Assembly: GCA_018697195.1 (NCBI GenBank)
Contig: CM031861.1
Coordinates: 3,256,242 to 3,320,241, forward strand
Length of the DNA: 64,000 bases
Reading direction: 5' to 3'
Source: Certhia americana
Taxonomy: Eukaryota > Chordata > Aves > Passeriformes > Certhiidae
Shown here piece after piece: positions 62,106 through 64,000 of this stretch; the stretch's first letter is position 1, and each line of letters starts with the position of its first letter. A model generated the notes under the pieces. The model ran no database searches. It was not told where the DNA came from and saw nothing but the letters and a program-made list of their open reading frames with translations. A program made the position numbers and the translations under genes.

Positions 62106-64000
62106 TGGTTTCTTGAGCCTGTAAGAGACTAACGAATGAAAACCCTATGTATGTCTTCTCGAGATGAAGCATCCTGTGCCTGACATGGTGTAATAAATGA
62201 CCCAGGATAAGCCTTTATTGAAAGATTTGTTTCTTTGAATGGAGTAAAAGAAACTTGGCTGAAGAGCCACAGTAATGACAGCAGAGGCTGTAGCATTTTA
62301 TTGTGAAATGTACCATAATGGTGTTTCAAAACCAGGTTTCAGATAGACAAACATTTGAGCTTTTTAGGATTTTTTTTAATGTAGTTTGTTTGTAACTTTT
62401 GTCTTTTCTCATTTGAGATCAGACTTGTGGATTATACAGAGCTGGAGAAAACTGGAGGCTGCTCAACTTTCCCTGTCCCGTTTATTCTTTCTGTTTTCAG
62501 TTTAAAAAACATGAATGGTGCTTACAATGAAGCAGATATAATGCTTTCACGACTTTTCTCTCCCTGTAATTATTTTCTGCTTTGATTTTAAAACTTTGAA
62601 TAACACGTGAAAAAAGAAATGTGCATGTGTTTGCATGAGCATTTTACGTATGTGCCGTAACCTTTGAGAATCTCATTTCCACAGTTCTGGGTGTGGATGC
62701 CCCTCAGTGTTCCCCCCCCTTGCCCATGCTCCATAGGAGACCCTGAGATGCAAGAAGTGGGAAAATCACTCCTGCTGAAGGTCAGGAGGTGCAGGAGGAG
62801 TTGGGCCATGTCCATATGGGCTGGGGAAGGAGTGACTCCTGCTCTGCACCACCCTGAACATGTGCCAGGGGGTGAGGGTGCCAGCTGGATCAGTACCTGA
62901 GGTTTGCAGAAGTTAACAGGCCCTAAGCTGGGTAAATCATTGGATTTTTAAAACACGTTCTTGCAAAAAATGGGGGGGGGAAGTTATTCTTGTAAAATAG
63001 TGAGCTAATTCAAAGTGTTCTCTGTGAAGAGAGTGTTAAAAGGTTTATCTCTATGTATAAATTTTCAATCCTGGTTTACACATGACTTCTCCTTCTATTA
63101 AACATTTCCCTTTAATGCTCTTATCTCTGTGTGCCTTCTGGGCTGATGTGGAGCATACAGCAAAGGGAACATACTTATTTGGAAGAAACACTTCATTCTG
63201 GACGAGATTTTCAAGTGCTTAACTTAAAAACTGAGAGAGAAGAATTGACTGGGCTGATAAGAGATTTGCAAAGTTATGATTTGATAGGCCTATTTTTGCT
63301 AGCTGACTTAGCAATACTTTTCATTAAGCAAGGGAAAGAATTCCTGCAGTTCCCTAAGCTTTTGCCATCTCTATTAGTGCTTATAAGCCGTTTATTGGAA
63401 TCGTCATAGCATTATCTTGCAGCTGACTATTGACTTGGTGTTGGAATAGGATCACAGCCTGTTACCCAGCTTTTCCAAGCCAAAAAGTGTGGAACTTCAG
63501 CCAGTTGTTAGATGTCTAGATCGAAGGCTTAGTTGCTGGCACTCTACAAAGATGAAAATAAATAGCAAAGTATAATTCAGTGTTTCATAGGCTAGGATGT
63601 GTCTGAAAAAGGCTGTTGTACGTAATCACACATTCCCCACAGTTGTATTTAATCACACAGCTAAGGAAATGTTTTTTGGACTCAGAAGCCTGTGAGCTGC
63701 AAGAGCACACCCCTCTATTTTCTGAGGATCACTCAGGAGAGGACAGCACAGCATCATAAAGCCGTGCAAAAGGCAGAGCTGTTCCTGACAGGTATCAGGA
63801 AAGGTGCATTGGCAGAGACAAGGAGGTGTGAAAGCAGTGAAACTACCTGGAGGCAGGTGAAACCTCGCCCAGAATATCATACACACTTGTGGTATCACTT
63901 AAAAAAGATCAGTGCAAAGGAAAAAAAGGGATGCGGGGTTGACCATGAGAGAGAAAAATCTGTTTTTTTGGCACTCCTAACCAGAATAAAAAGTACAACG

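Larger units (their letters stand above)
29003..64000 (+). other. Beginning of large NAV2 intron (continues past window)
   Basis: After the exon donor at 29003 there is no further NAV2 coding sequence. The next exon should start with an IYTDWANHYL-type sequence at the CH domain, and nothing like it occurs up to 64000. The intron is therefore at least 35 kb, in line with the very large 5' introns of navigator genes. It contains CR1 fragments, microsatellites and one CpG-rich block with a candidate alternative first exon near 59.0 kb. Confidence 0.8.
59135..64000. other. Intronic unique sequence downstream of the CpG block
   Basis: No recognised exon, RNA gene or transposon to the end of the window. 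It includes a T/C-rich stretch at 59.26-59.46 kb, an (AT)n microsatellite at about 60.72-60.77 kb and a GT-rich patch at about 62.05-62.10 kb. The window ends inside the intron. Confidence 0.45.

Noticed and set aside
1..64000. CRISPR arrays, prokaryotic operons, phage or plasmid features
   Set aside because: No regularly spaced repeats, no dense coding and no Shine-Dalgarno-linked genes. Repeat content and the NAV2 exon show this is bird chromosomal DNA.

Overview
The window looks like vertebrate, avian nuclear DNA, most likely from a passerine bird. There are no prokaryotic operons. Coding sequence is extremely sparse (one firm 258-bp exon in 64 kb). Recognisable interspersed repeats are almost all CR1 LINE fragments, including decayed pieces of the CR1 reverse transcriptase. 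One short element combines a tRNA-Ile-like head with a CR1-like tail, the architecture of the zebra-finch SINE TguSINE1. All family assignments are from recognition, not a database search.

Layout: 1-27.4 kb is gene-free flank upstream of the NAV2 coding exon, with scattered CR1 pieces, the SINE, a candidate LTR remnant (about 14.1-15.2 kb) and small tandem duplications. At 27.4-28.7 kb lies a CpG-rich, promoter-like segment with a CCAAT box, a (CATC)n microsatellite and several long poly-T tracts. At 28,745-29,002 (+) is the N-terminal coding exon of NAV2 (neuron navigator 2), 86 codons ending at a GT splice site in phase 0. From 29,003 to the window end is the beginning of a large NAV2 intron, with CR1 fragments at 42.2-43.8, 46.8 and 51.9-52.2 kb.

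At 58.5-59.1 kb, inside that intron, is a second CpG-rich block containing a degenerate GTGCC/GTCCG pentamer array and a short open exon (58,968-59,018). That exon has a good Kozak ATG and a strong GTAAGG donor, also in phase 0. It could splice to the same next NAV2 exon, so I propose it as an alternative first exon and internal promoter. It is directly preceded by a two-copy tandem duplication of about 225 bp (57.86-58.30 kb). This downstream block is the most interesting part of the window.

Together the features describe one gene start: an upstream promoter that makes the long NAV2 N-terminus and possibly a second promoter about 30 kb into the first intron that makes a shorter one. The following exon, which should begin the calponin-homology domain, is not in the window. 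No other protein-coding gene, functional RNA gene, CRISPR array or intact transposon was recognised.
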